A stretch of DNA of 64,000 nt from Membranipora membranacea. Its lineage: Eukaryota > Bryozoa > Gymnolaemata > Cheilostomatida > Membraniporidae. Positions 35,798 to 48,700 of this stretch are shown here, piece by piece. A program made the translations under genes and the position numbers. Each line of letters begins with the position of its first letter. Positions within the stretch are counted from its first letter, which is position 1. The notes under the pieces are model-generated. The model had not been told where the DNA came from. It saw only the letters and a list, made by a program, of their open reading frames with translations, and ran no database searches. The DNA lies in assembly GCA_914767715.1 (NCBI GenBank), contig OU612065.1:33914001-33978000 (forward strand). The letters run 5' to 3'.

Positions 35798-36045
35798 CAG
35801 GTGGTCTTTCAATTAGGATAAGCCATTGACTTCCATATCGAATTGTACAATATTCTTTCGGATGAGCGCAATATCATCATCGCTAACTTTGTGTTTCCTT
35901 CAACCAATTAGACACCAACTCACTCCCAAATTGCTCTCTCAGAATGGATATAGTTCCATCAAAGAGTGAGCGATTTATGAGTGAGACCCTAGCAGGACTC
36001 GCTCACAGATCAGATTGCGATTTTGGTTGGTTGAGAGCACCCATT
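35798..36045. mobile_element. MITE copy, diverged
   Basis: Starts GGTGGTCTTTCAATTAGG and shares TATAGTTCCATCAAAGAGTG and GATCAGATTGCGATTTTGG with 15714-15912. The right end is weakly preserved (TTGGTTGAGAGCACCC). Confidence 0.6.
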
Positions 36046-37616
36046 ATAAGGTGCCGATATAATTTGTTAATATTTAGGAGTTGTCTGTACTTCGATAATG
36101 CACTCTGATTGGATGATCTGTGCATACTGAATAGGCCTTTTAAAATAGTTTTAACATAGCGCATGCAGGCAGAGTTTGTAGAGGTTTGATGAATTGTCAT
36201 TACAAATACCTGCCGTGCATGTAAGTGAACGAGGGAGAAAATGTAAATTCGGACGACTGAAACAAGGGTTATAACAAGGAGTAAAAGACTCCTTTTGGTT
36301 ATAATATGACCCTTGACTGAAACCAGATAAGAAAGTTAAAATGAAGATTCTTTGATTACCTTGAAGACATTGATTCATAGGTCTACTCCAAAACCTGGGT
36401 CTTTAGCAATGTTGTCTCTCCACTTGAGTTTTTTTATTTAAGGGTAATTCACACCCTAGAAGACACAAAAACTCAAGGGGGCAGTCATGTTTTACAAAAC
36501 ATCCTCATAGTAGAGGGTTGTGTTCCAAGACAGTGGAGTGACATTTTAGGTATTTATTCTAATCCAACACCCCCAGGTGTTGTGAGAAGTGTGTTAGCTA
36601 CGGTGGGACATGTCCTAATAATTGGTACTCATGGCCTCTACAACACGAATGTCAATCCATTGAACTACCTCTCCCTCAGGAATAACAACAGGACGATATT
36701 GACCAATCAGCAATCACTATCGCTCAAGCTATGTCTGGGACATTTGTCTAAATATAAATGGCCGCCAAGTGATGAAATCAGTTTATTGCATCAGTGAAAT
36801 AAAATGGCTAATAAGCCCATGTTATTTACCAAAGAGTTCATAACTATAGTTGTATCTCAGGAAAACATCTTACCCTAGCTTTCTATCTATAGCTGCATCA
36901 CATGCCCAGTATACCTGATAGTAGTGTTATTGATGATGTGAATAGCAAAGGACAAGTATATTCTGATGATAATTTCTTTGCTTGCTCAGAAAATATAGTT
37001 AGGGTGGTCTCTTGGGCCCCAAATTATGATCATTGGATAGAGCACATGCTTAGGTAATCACATATGTTTCACTTTTCCAAAACATTGTCCATGTGAAGGG
37101 GTAGCAACCGCAACCCTCAAAATCAAAAATATGTCTTCAAAATACTTCACAAATGATACAATTTGTCAATTAATGTCTTCAGTCATAGTGCACTTAGAGA
37201 CATGTGGTTTTTTTATCAGTTAAATACAGATTTGATTAATGCCAGCCATGAGTCAAATACAGCTTACTTCCCCTCAATAATCCTAGAAACATGATCTGCT
37301 CTGCTCTGAATTGGTGGCAGTGAACCTTCTCAGCCAATGAAAGCCTGTGATACGTGGTTGGATGCTAATCGCAAGGTGGTTCAACTTAGCCCAGCTAAGA
37401 TTTATATCAGTATGCAAGAAGGTTTAGATGTAAATAATAATTACCAGAGAGATAGATGTCGAGTGAGTCTGTCAGTATGTCCAGGTGAGAGTATAAATGG
37501 AATGGATTGGATACCAATGGTGTATGATAAGTGTGTAACCTTGTTAGGTCATATAAGTGAGCTAGTTAGTTGTAATGGCCAGTTGACCATATGTATGTAT
37601 GCTCGATATATGTAGT
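36046..37616. other. Intergenic with possible but unproven exons
   Basis: Open frames at 36582-36797 and 37337-37615 have no recognisable domain. The first lies in sequence resembling 23965-24075, so it is probably repeat-derived. Confidence 0.35.
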
Positions 37617-38004
37617 GGAATACCACCAGTCATGGGTTTTCCCGGCGAAGCCGATGGCATCCCAGAATACCAGTCAGGGTTTTCTGACTATGTGTCAGCG
37701 ACAGCCCAGAACGCGCCAGTTCCCAGAGCTATGCCAATGTTTTGACCCGACCTTTTCCAAGTTACAACTTAAATAGTGTGCTATTGTGCTTGCTGGAGGA
37801 GATAATGACTGGAATACCACCAGTCATGGGTTTTCCCGGCGAAGCCGATGGCATCCCAGAATACCAGTCAGGGTTTTCTGACTATGTGTCAGCGACAGCC
37901 CAGAACGCGCCAGTTCCCAGAGCTATGCCAATGTTTTGACCCGACCTTTTCCAAGTTACAACTTAAATAGTGTGCTATTGTGCTTGCTGGAGGAGATAAT
38001 GACT
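37617..38004. repeat. Perfect 194-bp tandem duplication containing an exon-like end
   Basis: 37617-37810 and 37811-38004 look identical by eye. Each contains a frame reading PPVMGFPGEADGIPEYQSG and ending VPRAMPMF then a stop, preceded in copy 1 by an AG (37614-37615). It looks like a terminal coding exon of an unidentified protein. Identity implies a very recent event or an assembly artefact. Confidence 0.8.
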
Positions 38005-38365
38005 GGAATAAATACAGTTGAGAATAGCCTGTAGTAATTATGATGATGACTCAGTAGCTATCAATGCAGAAAGCCTTAGTTGAGTGTGATAATATTTTAA
38101 TTACTACAGGTTGTGTGTAAAAGTATCTCAAAGCCCAGTTGTCTAGGACATCACACTAAGCCACACCCACAATTCCTATGTGTTGTTGTTCCTGAGGGAG
38201 AGGTAGTTCATTGGTCAATCCTAGTCCGATGATTGAGTCAATGCTTAATGTAATAGGCCTTTTTTTGTCAAGGATGATGCCAAAAAATTCAACCCAGGTT
38301 TTGGAGTCCTATGCATGTGGTGTTACTGTCGTCCTCCTTCAGGGGACAGAGTTGCACTACTATCC

Positions 38366-38428
38366 TCTGGTCATAGGACTGCCACAGTTCCTGATTTTGG
38401 GCTTGGGGACTGCGGCAGTCCTATGGTC
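38366..38428. repeat. Hairpin resembling a small RNA precursor
   Basis: GGTCATAGGACTGCCACAGT pairs with ACTGCGGCAGTCCTATGG across a loop of about 20 nt, with one or two G-U or mismatched positions. The stem is about 22 bp. Structure alone does not show expression. Confidence 0.5.
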
Positions 38429-39104
38429 TGACGACATCTCATGACTGTCTTCCTACGTCTTAAAACGTTTCAAGACTGCCTCACAACACATCTCATGAGT
38501 TTTCTTCTGATAAATATGAGACTGATGCTGCATACGTATGCAGAGGTTAGCTCACATCAGCTGGCATCAGAGTCTTGTTGTTATCGTCATATTTCTGGTC
38601 ATTAGAGATCTCATCATAGAAAAGTCTTTCCTCATCTTGTAGGGCAATTCTGCGATTTTTCGTCTCCGCTGTATTGCCAATTACAAAATTAATGGTGTGG
38701 TATTGGATAGATTGAGTCTATGCATTAGGCCTAAGTCAGTCTTTCAATGTCCTGAGACTACCTCACAATGTCTTGAGACGTACCACGGCTGTCAAAGTGT
38801 CTTTTCAGAACTGATTGTATCAAATTGTAATGTCTGGTGGATCATCCAAGGCACTCATCATCCTTGTTGAGGGTGGGGTCCCACCCTGGTTCGGCATACA
38901 CCAATAATGGGCGGCATAGACATTTATAGGCAGGAAGGGAACTGTTTTTAGGTGCATAATTTTGAACTTGTTTGATAGACTTGAATGAACCCATTACCAC
39001 TCAATTACCTGGGGGGGGGGGGGAAGGTATGAGGAGTTATACACTATGGTTCCATGTTTCGAATGAGTCCACTCCTATTTCCATGATCAAAAAGACAAGA
39101 CAAG

Positions 39105-39205
39105 ACATCTGCTGCGGGCGGGATTTGAAGCCGGGCCTCCCTCTTTAAAGTCCATTGAAGTCATTGAACGCAGGCCCTCTATCAATTTATCCACGCCACC
39201 TTATG
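39105..39205 (-). mobile_element. tRNA-derived SINE, minus strand
   Basis: In reverse complement the A-box-like GTGGCGTGGATAAATTGATAG and the B box within GGCTTCAAATCCC are spaced as in a tRNA with an insert. It does not form a standard tRNA. Confidence 0.5.
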
Positions 39206-40274
39206 TGATGTTCATGAATCAAAACAGTATATGATTTCGCGTCAAGCAATGCCTATCGATAAATGCGAAAATTGACTTAAATGCTATTCCCATGTATTGA
39301 TTGGGCCTAAAACTGATGTCTTGTCGACATATGGGATCAATATGAAAGTAAGGAGAGACATATTCTGTGCTCTTTGATTGTATGTCTGCCACGCTAGATG
39401 TATATTATTATAGTTTAGTAACATCATAGAACTACTTCCTTTCCTAATTTACGTCTTTGTGTGGGCGGGAATGGGAAGAATGGGAGCTCACTCAGCTTCC
39501 ATCCTTCATACTATTCACCCCCAACCAGCACACAAAGCCTCAAATTAGGAAATGTCTGTCTTACACAGCTCAAGACGGTCTCACAGACAGTCTTGAGATG
39601 TGTAAGGTAGACTTGACTTGTCGGGATTGGTGTGAATTGTCATCGATATTTTAAAATAGAACCAGACCGTCTTGAGACTATCTCACAACATCTCGATCGA
39701 GCATGTCTCACAAGACTTCTTATGATCCTTCACACACATTACTATTCACCACAGTGACCGCATTGAAGAAAAATTACATTACTGCATGGACAGTAATCAT
39801 TTAAAAGCAACTCATTGTAGAGGGTTTGTTTGTTGAACCAGGTAAAGCTCGCTTAATTGTGGGCTTGTAATTTTCCAATATCCAGTATCAACCAAACTAA
39901 AATATCGGACATTGGCGAAATACAGGCATGTTGTCCCAGGGGGCCATGCTCCGATTGGCTTATTCGTGCTTAAAGAGTTTCAAGACCTCAGTGAAAATTT
40001 ATTCACTGCAAAAAGAGAAAAGAAAGCCTGAAAGGTAGGAGTTTCAAAGATGGTTATTGGTTGTAAACATTGATGACCTAATCCATCTGAGCCCACCCCT
40101 CGTAACCTTATCAAGTGTATACATTAAAAATGTAGCTGTTCTACCTACCTTTATGCATATGCGATAACACAGGCTTATTCTTCCGAATACGCGATTACTG
40201 AAATCTCCAGTTCCTGTAATATCAATAGCCACTTCTATAACAAATCTTTTGTGGAGCAAGTGTTGGTTTATGTT

Positions 40275-40777
40275 CTCAATAGACAGTTTTCTGAGCTCTG
40301 ATCTAGGCCTCAATTCGGAGTTGTCTTCTCTCGCCAGTTTGGTACTTTTAACCCACAACGCATAGGAAAAACCTGCTGAAAGAGGGTTATTTTGAAAATC
40401 GCTTATGATAGGATAAAAATGATTTTTGATTCAGAGTCTGCACCATTAAAAACCCAATGAGACAGGGTTTCCAAATCATTGGAGGCTTGAAATCTGAATT
40501 TCAGTGACGAAACTCATGAAAATTGTCCGCAAAACAGGCAGAAAATGTTACAATTTACTTTACAATTACTAAAATTATTTCCCAAACTATGTCCATATGA
40601 GTTTTCAATGTTGCAGATTCTGAATCAAAAATACTGTTTATCCTATTATAAGCGGTTTTCAAGATAACCCTCTTTCCAGCACGTTTTTCCTAAGCGGCGT
40701 GGGTGAAAGTACCAAACTGGAGAGAGGACAACTCCGTATCAAGGCCTAAATCAGAGCTCAGAAAACTGTCTATTCAA
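40275..40777. mobile_element. Fold-back element C
   Basis: AGACAGTTTTCTGAGCTCTG at the left is matched by CAGAGCTCAGAAAACTGTCT at the right end. The arms continue inward for about 165 bp (GGTACTTTT/AAAAGTACC and CTTATGATAGGATAAA/TTTATCCTATTATAAG). The centre of about 160 bp is unique. No coding region. Confidence 0.75.
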
Positions 40778-41731
40778 TGCTGCGCACATACCACATCCGA
40801 TCGCTTTGTCGCATGGTAAAGTTGCCGGACAGTCCCGGCATGCAAGCTCTGAGGCATTATTGTTACACCGCTTTGTATGCCTTGTGTGTTATGAGACGAC
40901 CACAAGCAGCACCTTCCACAATGCTGTTATGTTGCGACGTGTTGTTGGTTGGATTGCTGTATCGTCATACTACATCTTCTCACAACACCTAGAATGTAAT
41001 GCAACAGTACTAACCGGTCCTGCCCATCCTGTTACCAATGACAGCTCATTGTGTTTTCTCAGATCTATAGGCCTTAATTGCTGTTACAAAACCAAAGCAT
41101 GTAATGCACTTCACCCATATAAATATAAAACATCTGGGCTGGACCAAGGAGGAAAAAAACTTATTGATGACACTAAAACAGAGGCCTAGTCACCCTTCCA
41201 TATGCAAGCAAATCATTTTTGTTTACAAAAAAAAAACAGTCTACACGAACAAAGTACGGAGATCCGAACCCCAAGGTTAACATTTCTAAATATATTAATA
41301 ATTTCAAACTGCAGAGAGACCTAAGTGGATCCTCCATGCCACTCACTATATTGCAAGGCTTTTCCTACCACCAACTTACTAATAATAATGATCTTAATCC
41401 AAACCAGGGATCTGTGCCAAAGAACAGCTCATACATTCAGTTGAGTTAGCTCAACATTAACATCACCAAGCTCTTTGCTGGAAGCCTCTTTTGTTCACTC
41501 AGAACAGAAATGGAAAATACGATGAGAGAGCTGTATGGCCCAATAGTTCCTTTCGCTTTCATGGTTGCCCGCAAATCTGATTTCCTATCAATCATCAAAA
41601 GACCAAATAGATAAGCAGTCATTTGTTGACTACAGTGCTATTAATGTGAGCATGATAGTTTGTTGCTTATTTATTGTAATCTTTCTCCTCAGTCTAATCC
41701 TGTCCATCCTGATCTGACTTTACACTAGATT
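40778..41731. other. Upstream region of SNAPC3
   Basis: Frames at 40806-41189 and 41219-41449 show no known domain. A 5' UTR intron probably ends at the AG at 41727-41728, just before the SNAPC3 start codon. Confidence 0.4.
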
Positions 41732-44700
41732 ATGGAAGAGGAGGAAGTACACAAGGATATAATTGATTCTATCTATGAGTCTGCAGAGAATACTCTCACA
41801 ACTTCCGGTCTTATCCTGGTCAAAGATTTCATCAAGAAATGGAAATACGCTCTGGCATCTGACGAACTTCTGCTGCAGAACCATGACCAAGTGCCACTGG
41901 AGTCGATAACTAACGAAGAGAACGCTATTCCAGAGGAACTGTTAGAGGAACTGTTTATTGTTACAAGGTAGGTGGTCAGCTGACTTACAGATGAGCGTCA
42001 GCCTTTAATATCATACATGCTGAGTTTTACATATTACATCGTGAGCGTCTAGTGGGTAAAACATTGCAAGAGAGGTGTGTAAAAATTTTTGAACATTATG
42101 TCACGCTTAGATTTCAATGTTCGTTGCGACACAAGTTTTACTGCTAGTGATTGCCATACTTCAAGTGTATCGCTCCCTGAAGTTAGTATGATCATATGAT
42201 AGCACGCATCTCAATCTTTTTTCTAGCCCAGCTGAAAGTTTGTATTTACCTGGAATGAAGCCGCTTCATGATGTCAAGTTAGAAGATGTACCAGAGGAAG
42301 CTAAACTCAAGACTATCAAGTTAGTTTCGTGCTAATTCAACTTTTGATGATGTTTCAGACATGGCTTAATCATAAGTAACTGCCTGACTATAACATGCAT
42401 TGGTCTTTGGGTCTTTAAGCTCTGTTCATGGGTGGTGGTTCGGTAAGTGAATTTACTTAACTTTTGAGACTTTTCATCCCGAAAATTGTCTGAGCGTTTC
42501 CATGTTCATATCTACATTTCCTCATGACAAGAAAATAAATATGTCAAAATATGGAGAGAACCCCAAGTAGACCGGGCCTCATTGAGGTGTCAGTTATTTT
42601 CTTGACATCCCCGATATGCGAGAGTTGATAAGCTTGGTCAACCTCCAAGCATCAACAAAGCTTTATAAGACAGACCAGGTATTATGGGTGTGACGCATAA
42701 TGGCTTTGTATGTTGCACGCGGTTTCACACCATCATACAGTATGCATTAGGTTACCTGCAGCTCACATACATCCCTCAAATACTAGCCTGTCCAGCCTGA
42801 GAGTCGTTTATAACATATTATTATTATTATTATTTTCTTTATTGTTGGTGTCATGACAATTTGATACCTGTGTATGTAACTGGGTTGTTCTAGCTTATGA
42901 CTCGGTGAGCTGATAGTTTTCCTTTGTTCATAATATATTGTTACATTAGTTAAACCAACAACAAAGTGCAGCATGCAGTTACAGAGCTACCCAATGGTCC
43001 TAAAACGCCAAAATTATTCACTGAGTGCTCTAAGAATCTTCTGTTATTTTGATTAGGCACACACAGCAGGCGAGGAAACTAAAAACTGAAAGAAATGTAC
43101 CAGATTATTCAATACGTAGCGTCATGGAATCTACCTTCAGAACTGATGAAAACCTGGTAAAAATATTATTTCTGATGTTCTAAGAGGGAAACATAAGGAA
43201 AAGTTAGGCCATGTATTTGTACTATATGGTCAGCAGGAGAGATTGTGTATGTTGCTTGTCAAAGTTGATCATACATTGCTTTGATCTGACAATCACCTGT
43301 GTAGTTTTCACATTGAAACAAGAGAAGCTGACTCTGTGATAATCCAAAGGCTGATGTGTTTTGTTAAATATAGCATAATTATGATTTTAAAAGTTTGACC
43401 GTTAAACTACACATTTATGTAAGCTGATTAAAAAGTCAAGTATGCTCTGTGATAGTTTCAATGCAACAAGTTTTTTACACACTGTAAATTTCTTTTTACA
43501 ACAGGCCCACAAGCATGCTAGAATCAGAGCCGAAAGAGACTTGTTGAAAACAACCAAAGAAGACGGGACGCTGATAAAAGGCACCAAAAAGGAAATAAAT
43601 GTACCTGAGGCTATAGTAGAACTTGTGTATACCAAAGGGCAGGACAAATTCCCCGATAAAGCAATACAGGTTAGGTGATGTACTGAAAGGTTTGGTATTC
43701 AGCTAGATATATTAATATTGAGATACCTCCTTGGCGAGTAGTACAGGGCATGTTTGCATAGGTACATGCACTATCTCCACAGCACAGTACAAACTAGTCA
43801 ATTAAGGCCAGCATATCCCTGCATTAAAGGTAGTTAGGAACCGCTCTTCAACAATTTGATAGCTTTGCCAAGACAGCCTGTAGTGGTCATATTTAGAAAT
43901 AAGAAGGTGTTTTATTCTTACATTACGTGTCGTTGCGTCATGAGGAATGCACTAAATTAGAGAAGACACTGAGCCTGTAACAAATTGCAATGATTTCCAG
44001 CCTAGAGTATTTATATGTTTATGATGCTTCCTCACTGCTTTTGATGCAGGGATTTGTTTCCTTAATTGACTAAGGTTCAAGACACTGATAGTAACAAATG
44101 TGCAAATGCATAGAATAACTAACCCTGCAGGTGTGAAAGGGACAAGTGACTATTCCAGGTGCTTTAATTACAACAATTACCTTACCTCCTTTTGTAGAGA
44201 ACACGACAAACACATATTCACATGGTTACAGAGAATACGCTGGCCAGCCTGAGGGATGTGATAGTCTGTGATAAGGAGGGACAGATACCAGGAGACTTCA
44301 GTGAATCTCCTGACCAGGTACACAGCTCTAAGTCTGCCGCTGATATATTCTCCTCCGGCATGATGTTTATAGAAGATACTTTTTATCTGGACACTCGGAA
44401 ACTTTCTTCTAAAGACTACAGCAGGTAGGCTCAGAATGTATTGATGGCGCATCCAAGCGTACATCAGTATAACATATAAACCCGTACTTACCTCAGTCAA
44501 GCAAATATAAACCCGTACTTACCTTAGTATAGAATGTAAACACAGCTCACTAGCTACCAGTATAGGTGATGTACTGGATATATAGGTATTACCTGCCCTT
44601 CATTATGAAGGTACAATTTCAATTACAAAGTGTCTGTCAGCCATATACACCAAGACAGGTGTCTGTAAGGGCCATTGATGAGTATGTAGGGTCTTTATAC

Positions 44701-46105
44701 AAACTGTGAAATATTGAGCAGTCTACACACAGTTTTCTGCTGCAAGTTTAGCGTGAAATTGCAGAGTTGGGTTTCAGGAACTGTCCTGTTCAGTAAGAAC
44801 CAAGCTAGATGAAATTTGGTCTAGTGTCAAAACACCACAATATCTTCCTGTTAGACAAATATCCGAGATCCTGCAGGGAAGGCTTATCCCCATACATATG
44901 ACATTTACCTGATCAATGATGGTACGTATTCTATTTTTGTAGACATATAGTCCAGTGGTTGAGAAAAAAGGGCAGTACTAGAGATTACCCAATCAAGTCC
45001 ATGCAATTTGTCAAGATTGCCGATATGAAGATTCGGCTTGGTGTGCCATATGTGTACATACATCAGGGAAACTGTGAGCATATGTTGCAGTTCATTGATA
45101 TCAGGTAAATATATACTAGAACACTTTTCTGCTGGCAGAATCTCTTGAAAATATTTCGTATCAATGCCAGACACTAAGATCAAAATTTACTATCTGCCTG
45201 TCTGTTTTTCCGTACTTCATCGACCCCTCAACTTAAGCCAAAAGGCTTTTCGTGTGATTGTTCAAAATGGGATAACAAGTCATCAAATTTGGCAAAAAAG
45301 AGAGTTGTCTACCTAATGTCAGAGAGGGGACAACTGCAACAAAAAGAGTATAATAATTTGATTTAGTTGTTGATCTTGTAATGAGTCTTGGATTGACCAA
45401 TGAAAGTTCATTGGATTGACACAGTGATTATTGTATCAAGTTGTATAACTTAAATGATACATTTAATGTGCTTTAATACAAATAGTGATATCGACATGAG
45501 AAACCTGAATACTATCTACTCATCTCATAGGCTCACTATTTATGTCTGTCACTTTTGTCAAGTTCATGATAATTTCATGATTGACAAAAGATTATGCTGA
45601 TTTGTGCATGTCTTAGTTAATGGCAGCAAATAACTGCAAGTGAGATTTTTTTAGCATTGTATCATCCAACTCTCCTATGAGCTGTGTAATGGTATGTCAC
45701 AAAATCTCACCTGCATTTGTTTTGCCGTTTGATTTGTGTGGTGCTGGGACCACCTTCATAGCATTCTACTTCACAAATCCGCTTTGAAGTTCATTTCCAT
45801 AGACATGACTATGTTAATTTCACTTTTTTTGTAGGCTGGTAAACTCTGAGGACTGTCAGACTTTGGCTGCATATCCTCTACAGATCACACAACATCAGCA
45901 TCGATTCTACATCTGTAAATCATGTCAGATACGCAGCGTTAGATGGATGGTTGTAAACAGCGTCGTCTCCCCTGCCGATCCTGACCATTACTGTGACATC
46001 TGCTACAAGATGCTTCATTATAACAACAAGGGTGAAAAGATCTGTGACTTTAAGGCATACAGATATAATGATATGATGCATAGTACTCTGTCGCTAGCCT
46101 ACTGA
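41732..46105 (+). CDS. SNAPC3: snRNA-activating protein complex subunit 3 (SNAPC3/SNAP50)
   Basis: Seven coding exons, 41732-41967, 42227-42319, 43057-43156, 43505-43669, 44198-44424, 44943-45104 and 45835-46105, join in frame to 1254 bp, 417 residues, close to the family's usual length of about 410. The C-terminal zinc region is diagnostic: LGVPYVYIHQGNCEHMLQFI, then FYICKSCQIRSVRWMV and DHYCDICYKMLHYNNKGEK. SNAPC3 is the DNA-contacting subunit of the complex that binds the proximal sequence element of snRNA promoters and directs RNA polymerase II and III transcription. No break was seen. The N-terminal half is acidic and weakly conserved, as in the family. Intron 4 contains a fragment of a transposon inverted repeat (43885-44030). 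Confidence 0.92.
43885..44030. mobile_element. Solo inverted-repeat fragment of the 8-bp-TSD element family, in SNAPC3 intron 4
   Basis: GTGGTCATATTTAGAAATAA and CTAGAGTATTTATATGTTTA match the right inverted repeat of the element at 51863-54572. Confidence 0.6.
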
Positions 46106-48700
46106 GATCAGTAACAGAGGGATGGCTGATTTTTACATCGGCAGACTTATAGTTCTCAGGATAAATTACTGAGCTGAGCAAGAACGGCTCTACGCTTAGC
46201 TTTTGTTACATTTATTATTACTGTGACAGACCAGGTAGTCCACAGGTGATCAGCGTTATCTCGTGCTCTCAAAGGGATGCAGCTTGGCTTAGACCTGATG
46301 GTATTTGGGAAGGCCATCGCGGTTTGTATGGGCCTACCAGAACGCAGGACTATGGCGACAATCGCCTTCTGGAATAGGTCTGGCTGTGTAATAATGTAGG
46401 CCTATAATTCAAGTTATAATCTAAACTAGCATTTCTTTATTTTATGAATTTTGTTATTTCTTCTTCTTGTTGCAAGAGGTAGTGAGAGTAAAGTTGAATG
46501 AAGTATTAAACTTGTTTTTATTCCGCTTCATTTTTGTAAAATAGATAACCTAGAGCTAGACCTTTCCTCTACTATACTCATTGATGCAGTCTTTTTCATC
46601 TGTACATAGTAACTGGTAGATCACTGTCACTGACTGGAAGCGCACAGAAGCATGTATGCCTTCTTTAATATATAAAGTCTTAAACCTTATTGACCAGTGA
46701 GGCGTCTCGATGAATTGACTTTGTACCTGATAATTTTCACATGAATATGTATGCACCATCACCTTCTGTATTCTAAAATTCATATAAATAGCTCAGGATC
46801 ACGGCCAGAAATGACATAATAGTCAGTGGTTATGAATGCAACCAGCAAAAGTGTCAATTTGGTGAGGAAGGGGGTGTCAATCTCCCCAGAGAGGAGATGT
46901 TATTTTATTGTAGCCCTTATTAGAACTCTAATTGGTAGCTCTTAAAGGTTTTGATACGGATCTCCCGGATTGTTTCCCTTTCACCATTACGCGTGGCATC
47001 AGTCTGGTTCTACTGCGATGGCGGACCATCATCCAAACGTACTGAAATCCTCGCACGGCGTGCTACATGTAGGGTTGAGAGAACCATGATACTACATATG
47101 TGCGACAGCAGTAAACAGTAGCCAAACACAGTGAGCCGTGTCCTCAGTGCCCCACAAGTCTTCCAAAATGTAGTCTATAGTCTGGGATCCCGGGGTCGAA
47201 ATGTTATGTTAAAAGTGTAAAAGCTGGTTTTCATACATCATGCTGTAGAGGTGTTATAGTTTTGTATTCTGCCCTCAGAACAGGAATCACAAGGGATTTT
47301 GTTTGGAATAACACTCATGTTAAACAGAAGAGACAACTTTTCCATCAAATCAACCTTTCAGTACATATTTTTAGCTTCTGGTTAAATTTGACAATGTTTA
47401 GAGCTAAAACTCAGGATATAATTTCCTGATACCATTAGCTTTTCATAAAATTTGAAATCACTTCCCCAGATTTTTGATGTGCTGCTAACAGCACAACGTC
47501 ATGACATAGTATAAATCTTTTGTGATTGTCATCTTAAAAGTGTTTTTTTGCGATTATCCATTGGCTTGTTAGAAAAACTGAATCAGCAGAAATTTTTCTT
47601 CGTGTCTAAATAATCAACGTTGAAAAAGTTATTCGGGTATCTCTGATTAGTTGGAAATTATAATCAATTCAATCCAAGTATGTCCCTTCATGAATGGATT
47701 GATTTGACGTAACGCTATACAATGTGATCAGTAGCTCAGCAGCTTTCCAACGGTGTTTAGAAAGTTGATATTTGCTGACCTGTTGACCTGTCTGACTCAG
47801 ATTCCGATATTATTATGTTCTCTGATATTTGTATTACTTAGGTTTGAGCTTGACAATGTAAGTAATTGGTTTGAGCAGTTGGCAATTTTTTCAGAGAAGA
47901 GAAAAGTTTTTTTTGTGGCAGATCGAGTTGAGCTTACACATTTCGGTCCTAAACATGACCTACTCAATCTTACCGTCACAAGCGCAGTAATACATTACTC
48001 TCTTCATTACCACCTGATAATTTTCCCGACTGATTTGAAAACCCGGGTACAATGGTTTGATACAGCCATAAACATATTTATGTTCATGGATACAGCTCAA
48101 CAGTAATTTTATAAAGATATGAAAGCTAACTATTCCCTTATCACCTACGCTGAGCGTGATAACTTCTGAAATAAAATGGTACTCACATGCCATGACTGTT
48201 ATGTTGTAGACCATTTGAAGATAACAAGGTTATATCAGCTGCGTCCATCAATTGTGCGTCTGCTTATGAAATACTGATAAGAGCTGGGCGTGAGTTGAAG
48301 CAAGTATTTCAATACCCGTGTAAATCTCGGGGGACATCTAATCGCACTTAATTATCCTGTCTACACTTAAACAGAAAAGCTCAGCATGATTCATCTGCCA
48401 AAACACTCTTTATACTCTAACAATGAAAGTTTGAAATAAAAGCGGTAAAGCTACACAAAGCTACAACAAGCACAAATTCAAAATTGCAAGGAATATATCA
48501 GCGCAGTTCATCATAACCTTTGTTACAAGAAGGATGTAAGAAAATACTGAGCACTCGGACTGCCACCTCATCACAAATATTCTAATACACCATACAATCT
48601 GCGGCTGTCATCTACGGACAACAAACAATCAGAGGAATAGAGGTCATTCAATCTAGTTGATGTTTTCTGACAATGGAGACCCTCCTCAAGGCTTAAACTC
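46106..48700. other. 3' flank of SNAPC3 and intergenic
   Basis: A candidate poly(A) signal ATTAAA lies at about 46505-46510. A 117-codon plus-strand frame at 47753-48106 begins with a hydrophobic stretch but has no recognisable family or splice context, and I do not call it. Confidence 0.45.

Larger units (their letters stand above)
38005..40270. other. Gene-poor repeat stretch
   Basis: Holds a hairpin at 38366-38428, many scattered copies of motifs like GTCTTGAGAC and CTCACAA (38430-39720), a poly-G run near 39011-39023 and a SINE at 39105-39205. No gene was recognised. Confidence 0.5.

Noticed and set aside
36582-36797. Possible coding exon GVVRSVLATVGHVLIIG
   Set aside because: It lies in sequence related to a repeat at 23965-24075 and has no phase-compatible neighbour.
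47753-48106. 117-codon ORF with hydrophobic start
   Set aside because: No recognisable family, no splice context, AT-rich codons; consistent with chance.
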